From Franconibacter helveticus LMG 23732 (lineage in GTDB: Bacteria > Pseudomonadota > Gammaproteobacteria > Enterobacterales > Enterobacteriaceae), in assembly GCF_000463115.2 (NCBI RefSeq), contig NZ_AWFX01000024.1, positions 124,001-188,000 of the forward strand: a DNA stretch of 64,000 nt. Reading direction: 5' to 3'. A model generated the notes under the pieces. It had not been told where the DNA came from. It saw only the letters and a program-made list of their open reading frames with translations, and ran no database searches. Of the stretch, positions 63,990-64,000 are shown in pieces. A program made the position numbers and the translations under genes. How positions within the stretch are numbered: position 1 is the stretch's first letter; each line of letters opens with the position of its first letter.

Positions 63990-64000
63990 AAAAAGACCCG

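Overview
The window is a chromosomal segment of an Enterobacteriaceae member. Gene order and protein sequences follow the Escherichia coli interval from epd-pgk-fbaA through serA, gcvTHP, bglA, xerD-dsbC-recJ-prfB-lysS, glyU, yqeF, kduD, ygeA-lysR-lysA, galR and aas-lplT. G+C is high and the accessory cargo differs from E. coli. A Cronobacter, Franconibacter or Siccibacter-like genus is my best guess, but the sequence alone does not prove it. No phage, insertion sequence or CRISPR array is visible.

Layout. 0-11 kb: an edge-truncated ADP-ribosylglycohydrolase; the glycolytic cluster epd-pgk-fbaA behind Cra and CRP-like sites; mscS, argO, yggE, argP, rpiA and serA. 11-21 kb: fau with 6S RNA, zapA, the ygfB-pepP-ubiH-ubiI run, and the glycine cleavage operon gcvTHP. 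21-36 kb: kptA, ygfF, bglA with an RpiR-type regulator, yqfB, yqfA, ygfZ, sdhE-cptA, fldB, xerD-dsbC-recJ, prfB with its programmed frameshift, lysS, the actS/ygeR lipoprotein and tRNA-Gly(CCC). 36-41 kb: a small accessory block (LysE-type exporter, divergent AraC regulator and MFS pump) and the thiolase yqeF.

41-50 kb is an oligogalacturonide (pectin fragment) module: outer-membrane porin kdgM, lyase ogl, dehydrogenase kduD, ABC importer togMNAB and ring-opening cupin kdgF. Every transcription unit has at least one palindrome of the KdgR type (RAAAC-N3-GTTTY) upstream. Fragments would enter through KdgM, cross the inner membrane through TogMNAB, be split by Ogl, be linearised by KdgF, and be reduced by KduD to 2-keto-3-deoxygluconate. 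kduI and kdgR are not in the window.

50-58.7 kb holds ygeA, lysR/lysA and an inserted PTS cluster: a LacI-type regulator, EIIC, a GH1 glycosidase, EIIB, a UxuR/ExuR-like GntR regulator and a GNAT acetyltransferase. It has no EIIA gene. Its promoter region has a clean arrangement of a CRP site and two inverted operator-like elements.

The most unusual feature lies between galR and aas, where E. coli carries the paired small RNAs OmrA and OmrB. Here the locus is a tandem array of four full-length OmrA/OmrB-like units plus a fifth truncated one, at 125-132 bp spacing. The first unit keeps the canonical Omr 5' seed, an extended -10 element and a perfect terminator. Units 2-4 share an altered 5' seed, carry a mismatch in the terminator stem and have no obvious promoter of their own. 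This looks like local amplification of a regulatory RNA and is the strongest candidate for something undescribed.
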